Of a DNA stretch of 27,293 nucleotides, positions 7,677 to 15,644 are shown one piece after another. A program made the position numbers and the translations under genes. The notes beneath the pieces are model-generated. The model was given only the letters and a program-made list of their open reading frames with translations, made no database searches and was not told the DNA's origin. The DNA lies in contig DAOTYE010000066.1 in NCBI GenBank assembly GCA_034434915.1, positions 1 through 27,293 of the forward strand, in the 5' to 3' direction. The first letter of the stretch is position 1. Every line of letters begins with the position of its first letter. This stretch comes from DAOTYE01 sp034434915. GTDB lineage: Bacteria; Chloroflexota; Dehalococcoidia; Dehalococcoidales; RBG-16-60-22.

Positions 7677-8621
7677 CTAGTTTACGTTCCTGCCGTTCAC
7701 CAGCTTAAGCTTGATGGTGTCTCCCAGTGTGGTAAAGCCGGCGATGAGCGACATTTCGCTCAACACTGCCAGCAAGGGCAATGGCTCCAGGATATTGATG
7801 TAAATGGAAGCGATGTTATCATCATAAGCTTCCCCGGCGAGTTGGATTTTGGGCACTTTTTTCAGGAAGTCAACCAGCTTCTTTATTTGCATGGCATCAT
7901 AAGGCGGGGCTATTTCCAGTTTCTTTGAACCCGCCAGTGATTTACTTTCAGCTGTTTTCCCACTCCCGTTTAACTGGAAACTCTTAGCTGTTTGCGCTTC
8001 ATTCTGGCTTTCCAGCCGTTCCCGGGCTCTGGCAATTTCCAGAAGCAACTGTCCTAAATCTGACTGCATCTGCATTTCATACCGCTTGACGGTTTCCTCC
8101 GCTTTTTTCAATGTTTCCGTCAGCAGTTTGCTCGTCTCGTCAATTGAGGCAATGGAGTTTGAGGTTATTTCTGAAGCTATTTTCTGTGCCTCTGCCAGGA
8201 CTTTTGCCGCTTCCTTCTGGGTCTCGGCGCGGACATATTCTTTCGCCTCCCCGATAATCATCTCCGCTTCTCTTCGGGACGCGGCGATTATCTCCGCCGC
8301 CTGCTTTTCAGCACTGTGCTTTGCCTCGGCAATGACCCGCTCCGTCTCTTTTTTAACCTTCTCTTTGGCTTCTTTTCTGACCTTCTCATCCGCCTCTTTG
8401 ACTATCTGCTCCGCTTTCAATCTGGCGTCTCTTATAATCTTTTCCGCTTCTCCCTGGACTTTCCTCTGCGCTTCTGCAATGATGCTTTCCGCTTTCTGCC
8501 AGGCGCGATTGATTATCTCCTGAGACTCACGCTCTGCCCCTTCCAGCTTGCTCTTATACTCTTCAAAGATTTTTGAGAGCTCAGCAATGCCTGACCTGGG
8601 GTTTTCTCTGGATTCTCCCAT
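7677..8621 (-). CDS. Long coiled-coil protein with small C-terminal alpha/beta domain
   Basis: A 314-aa protein of unknown function. Residues about 10-210 form an uninterrupted Ala/Glu/Lys-rich helix with heptad character and recurring A-E-x-x-I-I-x-E-A units (for example AESIIAEAQRK). This resembles the stalk regions of ATP-synthase b/E-type subunits and DivIVA-like proteins in composition only. A polar linker (about 210-240) leads to a C-terminal domain of about 75 residues starting near APPYDAMQIKKL. That domain alternates helix and strand and looks like a small ligand- or protein-binding module I cannot name. The start at 8621 is chosen because AAAGGCGAG sits directly before that ATG; an upstream in-frame ATG at 8738 has no such site. 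No signal peptide or membrane segment is seen, and it appears to be monocistronic. Confidence 0.75.
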   Translation of the reverse strand: MGESRENPRSGIAELSKIFEEYKSKLEGAERESQEIINRAWQKAESIIAEAQRKVQGEAEKIIRDARLKAEQIVKEADEKVRKEAKEKVKKETERVIAEAKHSAEKQAAEIIAASRREAEMIIGEAKEYVRAETQKEAAKVLAEAQKIASEITSNSIASIDETSKLLTETLKKAEETVKRYEMQMQSDLGQLLLEIARARERLESQNEAQTAKSFQLNGSGKTAESKSLAGSKKLEIAPPYDAMQIKKLVDFLKKVPKIQLAGEAYDDNIASIYINILEPLPLLAVLSEMSLIAGFTTLGDTIKLKLVNGRNVN

Positions 8622-8807
8622 CTCGCCTTTCCTTTCCAGACTGTTGCACGCGGTCGACTTTTGTGACTTGGGGGTCCCCTTTCTTAATTGTAGTGAGGTT
8701 CTCACGTTTATTGAATAGCCAATTGGTAAGCCCCCCATAAAGTACTTTTTTCCATTTGGAACTATGTGTCAGAATCAGCAGACACCGCATGAAGGCTGAT
8801 GCCAGAG

Positions 8808-8984
8808 TTAGCTATCTGGTATGAGCACCTGTAGCGGCTTTAAATATTTCTCAAGACCGGTCTTATCTACCAGGTAGCGCAGTTTACCAAGCCCGTAAAT
8901 GCCGGAATCAGATATTCTTTCAGCAAGGTAAAGTATAATTTCTGTAGCTTCGCCGCGGTCAAATTGAAAGGTGATATTGACCAC
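8808..8984 (-). pseudogene. Remnant of a Panacea/SocA-like (DUF4065) gene
   Basis: An open frame of about 58 codons from a GTG, with no good ribosome site. It is open to a TAG at 9009-9011 but contains no ATG. The translation includes YLAERISDSGIYGLGKLRY followed by LVDKTGLEKYLKPL. This resembles the start of the Panacea domain (helix, then K-L-x-Y-L-A-D-x-x-x-L-x-x-Y-G-x-P). Panacea proteins are usually 120-200 aa and often serve as antitoxins or as phage/mobile-element genes. Here the frame stops right after the first motif, so most of the domain is missing. The match is from memory of the family pattern and short, hence the modest confidence. Confidence 0.4.
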
Positions 8985-9070
8985 CGGTTGTTTCAGTGCG
9001 CCCTTTAACTATAAAAGTTAAAGAAGAATTGACTGATTGTCAAAAGATATTTGACCTGGCTTTTTTAGAG

Positions 9071-10231
9071 CTACTTCCCGGCTTTCTCTATCATCTGGTT
9101 GAGCTTTTCACGGTAGTATTTAAAGTGGGCAAATGGCACATCCATGGGGACGAGGTGGTCCACAGTCGGCACATAGCCGCCGTGCTTCAGCATGAAGGGG
9201 ACTTTAGCCTCCAGCTCGCGGTCAATAGCCTCTTTGCCTTCAATGAGCGCACGCTTGTCTATGCCGCCGTGTATGGCGAGCTTCGGGAACTGCTTGCGCA
9301 CCTCCACCACGTTCATGTTGGAGGCAACCTCAAAGGGGTAAAGCGCCGTCACACCGCTCTCCAGCCACAGGGGAATCAGCTTCCAGATATCACCGTCTGA
9401 GTCAACTTCAATCACCCTGATGCCATGGTCGCGGGCAAAGGAGGTCAGCTTCTTGTAGCCGGGCATGATGAACTGGCGGAACATCTCCGGGGAAATCAGC
9501 GGTCCACTGCGGTAGCACATGTCTTCCCAGATGAGCACGGCGTCCACCGTAATCTCTTTCAGCACCTGGTCAAACAGGGCAATCCAGAAGTCCGCCAGAT
9601 AGTTGTTAATATCTATCATCAGGTCAGGGTCCTGATAGTATTTGATGAGAAGCTCCTCCACTCCGAAGAGATTGCGCGGCGTGCCGAAGAAGCCATAGAG
9701 CTGTCCTAACCCGATGGGATAATCTCTCTGCCGGTATTCTTTCACCAGTTGCGGCCAATTCTCAGGTAGCCTTCCTTTAAGAGTCGGCTGAAGTCTCTCA
9801 GCCTTATAGCGTTCCCAGTCCTCCCTGGTCTGCACCGGCCCGCGGATGAACATGGGCACGCCGGCGCGGTTTTTAAAGTCTTTGCGCAGACAGCCCTCAG
9901 GGTCCTGCCAGATAGACCAGGTCCCATGGTCTTCAATGATTTTTTCTTCAAATGGTGGGACTGCGCCCATCGCCAGAGGCACGCGGACAAAATGGGGGTC
10001 CAGGTGAAAATACTCATGGGCATCATAGTCAGTATACCGGCCCAGGCTGGCTCCAGCAGATTCAGCTAAAACACCGGTGCCGTCAGCAAGATGGTCAGGG
10101 ATGCCCCTTTTCTTCGGCAGACCTTCTTTATACCACCGCCGCAGTGTTCCCGCCCAGTAGCCGAACTCCCACTTCAGACTGCCCGGCTCCTGGAAGGTCA
10201 TGATTGAGAGAAAACGCTCACGGGTGTTCAT
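9071..10231 (-). CDS. Uroporphyrinogen decarboxylase (URO-D) superfamily protein, methyltransferase-like
   Basis: A 386-aa (beta/alpha)8 protein of the URO-D superfamily, which includes heme-pathway HemE and the corrinoid-linked methyltransferases MtaA/MtbA/CmuA. It lacks an obvious HemE N-terminal signature. Its features match the catabolic branch: an NTRERFLSIMTF start, IWEDMCYRSGPLISPEMF in the middle, DSDGDIWKLIP, HGGIDKR, and a C-terminal PTVDHLVPMDVP. The ATG at 10231 is 32 nt after the aldolase stop on the same strand, so it probably belongs to the end of the sugar-phosphate operon. No corrinoid-binding protein or second methyltransferase lies in the window, so substrate and partner are unknown. 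Confidence 0.85.
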   Translation of the reverse strand: MNTRERFLSIMTFQEPGSLKWEFGYWAGTLRRWYKEGLPKKRGIPDHLADGTGVLAESAGASLGRYTDYDAHEYFHLDPHFVRVPLAMGAVPPFEEKIIEDHGTWSIWQDPEGCLRKDFKNRAGVPMFIRGPVQTREDWERYKAERLQPTLKGRLPENWPQLVKEYRQRDYPIGLGQLYGFFGTPRNLFGVEELLIKYYQDPDLMIDINNYLADFWIALFDQVLKEITVDAVLIWEDMCYRSGPLISPEMFRQFIMPGYKKLTSFARDHGIRVIEVDSDGDIWKLIPLWLESGVTALYPFEVASNMNVVEVRKQFPKLAIHGGIDKRALIEGKEAIDRELEAKVPFMLKHGGYVPTVDHLVPMDVPFAHFKYYREKLNQMIEKAGK

Positions 10232-10263
10232 AGTGACTCCTTTGCATAATATTTTGATTTTGC

Positions 10264-11526
10264 TCAGGCGGTACGGCAGATGTATTGGTCAATCAGCTTT
10301 ACCGTTCCCATCACGTTCAGCTTGTTAAAGATGAAGGCAAAGCGCTCTTCCAGCGTCTCGCCAATCTTCTTCTTGATGTCTTCCGGCAGGTCCCAGATTT
10401 CCTTCTTGAAATCGCCAAAGGCTTTCTTGCGGGTCTTGTAGTAAAACTGTTCATCGGTTTCTCCTTCTTTGCGCTCGCTGGCGTATTTTGCGGAGAGACC
10501 ATTCTGGATTCGTTTCATCAGGGCTTCGGGGAAAGCGGGATGGTCATAAATGATGTTCTGGAATCCCGTGGCGAGGTGTACTTCCAGTGTACCCACCTTG
10601 GGGAACATGTCAAACGCTTCATCCGGCAGGGTGGAAGCGCCATGCTGGACGGCTCCTCCCATTCCGAACTCTTCCCGCGCCGCCCGTGATAGGTCTTCCA
10701 GGGTTTTGAAATCAAGCTGGACTCTGGCGATTGATCCATCAGGCAGGACTACTCCGCCGTGGGTGGTGCCGGTCTGTACACTGATTTTAGAGATGCCTTT
10801 CACCTTCCCGTCAAGCTTGCTCAGGTACCCTTTCATAAAGGCGCGCAGGTCGGCGACGGTGCTGTTCGCCTTGCCAATCTCCCCGATTTCCCCACCGATT
10901 GAGATGGTCACACCTTGGGGCTCAATACTGCGGATGAGTTCGGTCATATCTGCCGTAATCTGGCTGTTCACCGCCATCTGCTCTTCCAGCGTGGGCTTGC
11001 TCAGGTCAACTACGGTAGACGCGTCAATGTCAATATTGAGAAATCCGGCGGCGACCGCTTCTTTAATGAGCGCTTCAATTGCGGCAAGCTCTTTCTGCGG
11101 CTCGCTGAGGAATTTGGCGCGGCTAACCTGGAAGTGGTCTCCCATGATGAAAACCGGACCCCTGAAGCCTTCCCTGACCGCGGCGGCGAGTACGCAGACG
11201 GCATACTCATCAGGACGCTGAAGAGTATAGCCTATCTCAGAGCGCGCAATTTCAAAGATAAAAGCGCCGACATCATTCTTGAGCGCGGCGCGGAAGACCG
11301 CCCGTGCCACGTCATAGGTCATGCCCCTGACATTGATGGCGGGAACGGTCTTATTGCGGTACAGACCTTTCCCTGCCGCCTCATAAAGACCCTGAATGCT
11401 CGCCGGAAAAATCCCCCGTGCCTTCGCCAGCTTTCTGATTTCTTGCCTGCTTTTCGTCTTAATGGAATCCTCGCCGAAAACGGCGTCTTTCACCAGGCTA
11501 TCAATTTTCTTAGCATCAAAAGCCAT
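10264..11526 (-). CDS. Class II (zinc) fructose-bisphosphate aldolase-family protein
   Basis: TIM-barrel metal-dependent aldolase, 420 aa, longer than the usual 280-360. Class II aldolases reversibly condense dihydroxyacetone phosphate with an aldehyde phosphate. The pattern of metal and phosphate residues is present: D130-H131 in MGDHFQV, DIDAST (166-171), GGEIGEIG (211-218, E213/E216), H256 in THGG and H295 in QHGAST. An N-terminal extension of about 50 residues and a charged C-terminal 90 residues (KKEIWDLPEDIKKKIGE) set it apart from the short forms. It lies downstream of transketolase and phosphofructokinase on the same strand, after a 129-bp AT-rich gap that may carry its own promoter. 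The natural substrate could be fructose or sedoheptulose bisphosphate. Confidence 0.88.
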   Translation of the reverse strand: MAFDAKKIDSLVKDAVFGEDSIKTKSRQEIRKLAKARGIFPASIQGLYEAAGKGLYRNKTVPAINVRGMTYDVARAVFRAALKNDVGAFIFEIARSEIGYTLQRPDEYAVCVLAAAVREGFRGPVFIMGDHFQVSRAKFLSEPQKELAAIEALIKEAVAAGFLNIDIDASTVVDLSKPTLEEQMAVNSQITADMTELIRSIEPQGVTISIGGEIGEIGKANSTVADLRAFMKGYLSKLDGKVKGISKISVQTGTTHGGVVLPDGSIARVQLDFKTLEDLSRAAREEFGMGGAVQHGASTLPDEAFDMFPKVGTLEVHLATGFQNIIYDHPAFPEALMKRIQNGLSAKYASERKEGETDEQFYYKTRKKAFGDFKKEIWDLPEDIKKKIGETLEERFAFIFNKLNVMGTVKLIDQYICRTA

Positions 11527-11655
11527 TTTTCCCTGCCCTTCTAGCTGTTGACATCTTAATAATTACTACGATGTACCTTATGGCCACCACCTTTTTGAGC
11601 TTTTGGTTTCGGTCATTTGAATTTATTTAAGGTTTAGAATTTAGAGTTTGTTTTT

Positions 11656-12768
11656 TTAGAATTGCGTCTCCAGCACCGTTCGCCTTCCATTATAGCGGTC
11701 AGTATCATATTGGGTCTTCACGTCAACCAGGTTGAGCTTGCCGATGACCTTGCTCAGAGGCACCGCGGTGATTCTCCCATTCTGGTAGCTCACCATCTTG
11801 CCGAAGTCCTTCTTCACAATAAGGTCAACCGCGGCAATGCCAAAGTACCTTCCCATGCGGCGGTCATAGGCGCACGGGGCGCCGCCGCGCTGGAGGTGGC
11901 TGAGAGTAACACTGCGGCATTCAATCCCGGTGCCCTTTGAAATTTCCCGTGCCAGGAACTCGCCCACGCCGCCCAGTGCCTTGTGCCCGAAGCTGTCTAT
12001 GCGGTCGTCCTGGGTGAACTCCGTGCCGCCCTGCGGCTTGGCACCCTCTGCCACAACTACGATTTCATACCGTGACCCCTCCTGTCTGTGCTCCAGGATA
12101 AGCTCGTTCACCCGGGCGATGGAGAAATCATATTCCGGGATGAGGATGATGAAGGCGCCGCTTGCCTCGCCGCCCTTGAGCGCCAGCCAGCCCGCGTTCC
12201 GTCCCATCGTCTCCACTACGAAGATGCGCTTGTGGGAGCCGGCGGTAGTGCGCAGACGGTCTATTTCTTCCGTAATGACGTTGAGGGCGGTCTCAAAGCC
12301 CAGAGTATAGTCCGTTTCAGTGAGGTCTTTGTCAATCGTCTTCGGGATGCCGACCACGTTGACGCCTTCCTTGGAAAGCTTTGCCGCCACTCCCAGCGTA
12401 TCATCGCCACCGATGGCAACGATGGCGTTCAAGCCCAGCTTCTCAATATTGCTGAGCGTCTTCTTTGACTGGTCATTCTTGGGGTTATAGGGGTTGGTGC
12501 GGGAGGTGCCCAGCATCGTCCCGCCGTATCTATCCCACGTGCGCACCATCTCTGGATTGAGCGGGTATATGTGTTTCTGGGAAGGGTTTGCCGGGTCAAC
12601 TTCAATCAGACCTTTCCACCCGTCCGTTATACCCCACACCTCATATTCAATGCCCCGTTCTGCCGTGAGCCGCCTGTCCATGGCGGTGTTTACCACCCAC
12701 TTGAGGGCGGGATTAAGCCCGGCGCAATCGCCGCCGCCGGTGAGAACGCCTATTTTCGTTTTAACCAT
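11656..12768 (-). CDS. 6-phosphofructokinase, predicted pyrophosphate-dependent
   Basis: Phosphofructokinase family, 370 aa. It phosphorylates fructose 6-phosphate; PPi-using forms are reversible and often accept sedoheptulose 7-phosphate. Motifs are GGGDCAGLNP (11-20), GGTMLGTSR (82-90), GGDDT (120-124), PKTIDKD (142-148, catalytic base D146), MGRNAGW, and the SHLQRGG substrate region. Two residues decide phosphate-donor use: Asp123 at the position of Gly104 in E. coli PfkA, and Lys143 at the position of Gly124. Asp plus Lys is the known signature of PPi-dependent enzymes, since they block ATP. The gap to the transketolase gene upstream is 14 nt, so they are co-transcribed. Family certainty is high; donor prediction rests on these two residues. 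Confidence 0.93.
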   Translation of the reverse strand: MVKTKIGVLTGGGDCAGLNPALKWVVNTAMDRRLTAERGIEYEVWGITDGWKGLIEVDPANPSQKHIYPLNPEMVRTWDRYGGTMLGTSRTNPYNPKNDQSKKTLSNIEKLGLNAIVAIGGDDTLGVAAKLSKEGVNVVGIPKTIDKDLTETDYTLGFETALNVITEEIDRLRTTAGSHKRIFVVETMGRNAGWLALKGGEASGAFIILIPEYDFSIARVNELILEHRQEGSRYEIVVVAEGAKPQGGTEFTQDDRIDSFGHKALGGVGEFLAREISKGTGIECRSVTLSHLQRGGAPCAYDRRMGRYFGIAAVDLIVKKDFGKMVSYQNGRITAVPLSKVIGKLNLVDVKTQYDTDRYNGRRTVLETQF

Positions 12769-12782
12769 AGAGACACCTCCGC

Positions 12783-13727
12783 CTACTTCTTTTTGCGAGC
12801 TACGGCACGCTGGGCGGCTGCCACAATATCCTGCACGGACATGCCATAGCAGTCCATCAGGGAATCGTGGTCCAGTGCTGTCTCGGTGAACGTATCAGCA
12901 ATGCCCACCATCTCAATGGGGACTGCGTATTCTTTGGCGGTAAACTCCGCCACCGCACTGCCCAGACCGCCTATGATTGAGTGCTCCTCCGCCGTAACGA
13001 TGGCACCCGTCTCCTGCGCGCACTTCCTTAGCAGGTCGGCATCAAGCGGTTTGACGGTGTGCAGGTCAATCACCCTTGCCGCAATCCCCTTGGTCTTGAG
13101 CTGGTCTGCCGCCTCCAGCGCCCGGCTCAGCATGTGACCGTTGGCGATGATGCTCACATCACTGCCAGTGCGCACCACAATACCCTTGCCCAGCTGGACT
13201 TTATGACTTTCATCAAAGAGAATGGGCATCTCCGCCCGGCTGATGCGGATGTAAACCGGTCCGTCATGCTCCGCCATGAGTGGAATCATCTTCTTAGCTT
13301 CAATGGTGTCTGACGGCACCAGAACGGTCATCCCCGGCATTGCCCTCATGATGGCCACATCCATGATGGAATGGTGGGTGGGACCATCTTTGAAGTTAGA
13401 CAGACCGGCAAATCCGCCCACAAGTTTGACATTGGTCTTGCCGTAAGCCACGCAGGTCCTTATCTGCTCGGTGGCTCTGATGAGCAGCCCGGCAAAGGTT
13501 GTCGCAAATGGAATCAGCCCGCCGAGCGCAAAGCCCACCGCCGTATCCACCATCCCTGCCTCGGCGATGCCCACATTAAAGTACCGGTCCGGAAACTTCT
13601 GCCCGAAGACGTGCACCATCAGGGAAGAGCCCACATCTGCCGTCAGGACGACCACGTTTTTATTTTTGGCGCCATATTCGGTTAGCGCCTCGCCAAAGAT
13701 TTTGCGGGTCATATCACGCTTATACAT
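12783..13727 (-). CDS. Transketolase, C-terminal subunit
   Basis: A 314-aa protein covering the pyrimidine-binding and C-terminal domains of transketolase. Transketolase transfers two-carbon ketol units between sugar phosphates using thiamine diphosphate. The catalytic Glu that activates the thiamine aminopyrimidine is in FNVGIAEAGM. The THHSIMD, EHSIIGGLGSAVAE and DHDSLMDCYGMS segments are typical of split bacterial and archaeal transketolases. It overlaps the N-terminal subunit gene by 8 nt, indicating translational coupling and a 1:1 heteromer. DXS (deoxyxylulose-phosphate synthase) is related but is normally one chain of about 620 aa. Confidence 0.93.
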   Translation of the reverse strand: MYKRDMTRKIFGEALTEYGAKNKNVVVLTADVGSSLMVHVFGQKFPDRYFNVGIAEAGMVDTAVGFALGGLIPFATTFAGLLIRATEQIRTCVAYGKTNVKLVGGFAGLSNFKDGPTHHSIMDVAIMRAMPGMTVLVPSDTIEAKKMIPLMAEHDGPVYIRISRAEMPILFDESHKVQLGKGIVVRTGSDVSIIANGHMLSRALEAADQLKTKGIAARVIDLHTVKPLDADLLRKCAQETGAIVTAEEHSIIGGLGSAVAEFTAKEYAVPIEMVGIADTFTETALDHDSLMDCYGMSVQDIVAAAQRAVARKKK

Positions 13728-14565
13728 TCTTGCCTAGCTCCTTCATCGCCTGCTTGAATTCTTCATCGCCGGGCACCTTGCCGTGCCATTCTGATTTGCC
13801 TTCCATATAGGAGACGCCCTTTCCCTTCACGGTGCTGGCGATGATAATGGTAGGCTTGCCCTTAGCTTCAGTAGCTTTGTCCAGCGCGTCCACAATCTGC
13901 TTCATATTGTGCCCATCAATTTCCATCACTGCCCAGTTGAACGCCTCCCACTTTGCCCTGACCGGCTCAATGGGCATGATGTCCTCAACCGTGCCGTCAA
14001 GCTGTACCCGGTTATAATCCATCACCGCAATGAGCGTGTCCAGCTTGTATTTGCCCGCCAGCATGGCTCCTTCCCACAGGATGCCAGCCTGGATTTCTCC
14101 ATCACCGAGAAGGACATAGGTGCGGTAGTCCTGTCCCTTCAACCTGGCGGCAAGGCATAAACCCGCCGCAATGTTGATGCCATGTCCCAGACAGCCGCTG
14201 GTCATGTCCACGCCCGGTGTTTTGATGCGGTCAGGGTGTCCCTGCAGACAGCAACCAATCTGCCCCCAGGCATCACAGATTTGCTCCGGGAAAAACCCCT
14301 TCTTGGCTAGGACGGCGTAAAGGGTAGAACAGGCGTGTCCTTTGCTCAGGATGAAGCGGTCACGGTTTTCCCAGTTGGGGCGCTCCGGGTCTATGCGCAT
14401 CTGGTGAAAGAAAAGCGCGGTGATGATGTCAGCGGCGGAGAGCGAGCCGCCGGGGTGCCCGGATTTGCGCGTGTAAATCATTTCCAGAAGGTCAATACGT
14501 ATCTGTCTGGCAATTTCTTCCAGCTCTTTGATGGTGGCTGGTGTGTGGGCGATATTAAAAGTCAT
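13720..14565 (-). CDS. Transketolase, N-terminal (thiamine diphosphate-binding) subunit
   Basis: A 281-aa N-terminal half of a split transketolase. It carries the diphosphate-binding signature GDGE (154-157) running to N185 (metal ligand region, MDYNRVQLDG). Active-site histidines are in KSGHPGGS (H37) and SKGHACS (H77), and GCLGHG lies at 124-129. AAGGAGG lies about 12 nt before the ATG at 14565, and a strong promoter at 14619-14647 would drive it. It is the first gene of the cluster tktN-tktC-pfk, followed by aldolase and URO-D genes. With PPi-PFK and aldolase but no transaldolase in view, the cluster suggests non-oxidative pentose-phosphate interconversion. Confidence 0.94.
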   Translation of the reverse strand: MTFNIAHTPATIKELEEIARQIRIDLLEMIYTRKSGHPGGSLSAADIITALFFHQMRIDPERPNWENRDRFILSKGHACSTLYAVLAKKGFFPEQICDAWGQIGCCLQGHPDRIKTPGVDMTSGCLGHGINIAAGLCLAARLKGQDYRTYVLLGDGEIQAGILWEGAMLAGKYKLDTLIAVMDYNRVQLDGTVEDIMPIEPVRAKWEAFNWAVMEIDGHNMKQIVDALDKATEAKGKPTIIIASTVKGKGVSYMEGKSEWHGKVPGDEEFKQAMKELGKNV

Positions 14566-14618
14566 CTGGACGTAGCACCTCCTTGCGCATGGAAAAAGCG
14601 CGCACTACTGCGAATTTA

Positions 14619-14647
14619 ATTAAATCTTTATTTGGAAATTTTGTCAA
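14619..14647 (-). promoter_or_regulatory. Strong sigma-70-type promoter of the transketolase cluster
   Basis: On the minus strand there is a perfect -35 TTGACA (14647-14642), a 17-nt AT-rich spacer and a -10 TTTAAT (14624-14619, five of six consensus matches). Transcription would start near 14612, leaving a leader of about 47 nt before the transketolase N-subunit. Confidence 0.75.
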
Positions 14648-14720
14648 TAGCGGTGCGTTTGATTGCTGAGCTGGCGTAAAACCCCGCGCGCTGGTAAACT
14701 GAAAAGAGGAGGGCATGGGT

Positions 14721-15644
14721 ATGGGCAAAATATCAGGTGTCTATCATTTCCTGGCGGATAGCGCCCCGAAAAAGATTCCCGTGGTAGCACCCAAGCCACG
14801 CAAGATTAACCTCTGGCAGAAAGAAGACAGGCCGCTCGTGGCGAAGGTGAAGGCAGGCGAAGACATAAAGAAATCCGTGGCTGATGTGCTTTCACTGCTC
14901 GGCGGGCTGGACAGGCTGGTCCAGCATGGCGATAGCGTCTTCATCAAACCCAATTTCAATAGCGATGACCCCTTCCCCGCCTCCACAGACGTCTCTTTCC
15001 TGCGCGCGGTGATTGAAATTCTGCGGGATATCGGGGCAAAGGTCACGGTCGGGGAATGGTCCGGCGTGCTCTGGCAGCCCACCCGCCGCGTCATGAGAAA
15101 CCTCGGTGTTGAAGAACTGGCAAATGACCTTGGCGTGGAATTGATTGCGTTTGACGAGCACCCTGATGATTGGGTAAACGTGAAAATAGACGGCAAGCAT
15201 TTGGAATCTGTGCCCATGCCGCGTTCCGCCTATGAGGCAGACAAAATGATTTACCTGCCCTGTATGAAGACCCACAAATGGGCGCGCTATACCGGCGCGC
15301 TCAAACTGCCTTTCGGTTTCGTGCACCTGGCGGTGCGGCGGGACTTCCATGCCAGATACCTTGAGGAGAAGCTGGCAGAGGTGAATTTATGCTGGCAGGC
15401 TGACCTCATCATCAAAGACGGGCGGAAAGCGTTTGTTTCCGGCGGTCCGGCAAGCGGGGAGCTGGTAACACCGGGTATTGTCCTGGCTTCCGGCGACCCC
15501 GTGGCGATTGATGTGGAAGGCGTGCGCCTCCTCCTGTCCTACAAGGCGGACAACCTGCTCACAAAAGACCCGTGGCAACTCCCCATCGTGGCAACCGCCC
15601 TTGAGCACGGGCTTGGCCGGCGGGACTACATCGTGGTGGAATAG
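14721..15644 (+). CDS. DUF362 domain protein
   Basis: A 307-aa protein of the DUF362 family, whose biochemical role is not established. Typical pieces are visible: VFIKPNFNSDDPFPASTD (about 78-95), a conserved KTH in PCMKTHKWARYTGALK (about 175-190), and a C-terminal GDPVAIDVEG. Some DUF362 proteins carry a 4Fe-4S ferredoxin domain; this one has none. Two in-frame ATGs lie 6 nt apart (14715 and 14721). GGAGG is only about 2 nt from the first and about 8 nt from the second, so 14721 is preferred. It is divergent from the transketolase cluster and convergent with tatC; the two stop codons abut without any base between (TAGCTA at 15642-15647). Confidence 0.85.
   Translation: MGKISGVYHFLADSAPKKIPVVAPKPRKINLWQKEDRPLVAKVKAGEDIKKSVADVLSLLGGLDRLVQHGDSVFIKPNFNSDDPFPASTDVSFLRAVIEILRDIGAKVTVGEWSGVLWQPTRRVMRNLGVEELANDLGVELIAFDEHPDDWVNVKIDGKHLESVPMPRSAYEADKMIYLPCMKTHKWARYTGALKLPFGFVHLAVRRDFHARYLEEKLAEVNLCWQADLIIKDGRKAFVSGGPASGELVTPGIVLASGDPVAIDVEGVRLLLSYKADNLLTKDPWQLPIVATALEHGLGRRDYIVVE

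Noticed and set aside
8086..8523. Long plus-strand frame rich in Ser/Ala/Phe opposite the coiled-coil gene
   Set aside because: It is the complement of an Ala/Glu/Lys-rich heptad gene and has no ribosome site or family match.
11527..11655. AT-rich gap with a perfect TTGACA on the plus strand, read as a promoter
   Set aside because: No plus-strand gene follows and no -10 fits. It may instead hold a minus-strand promoter for the aldolase, which I cannot pin down.
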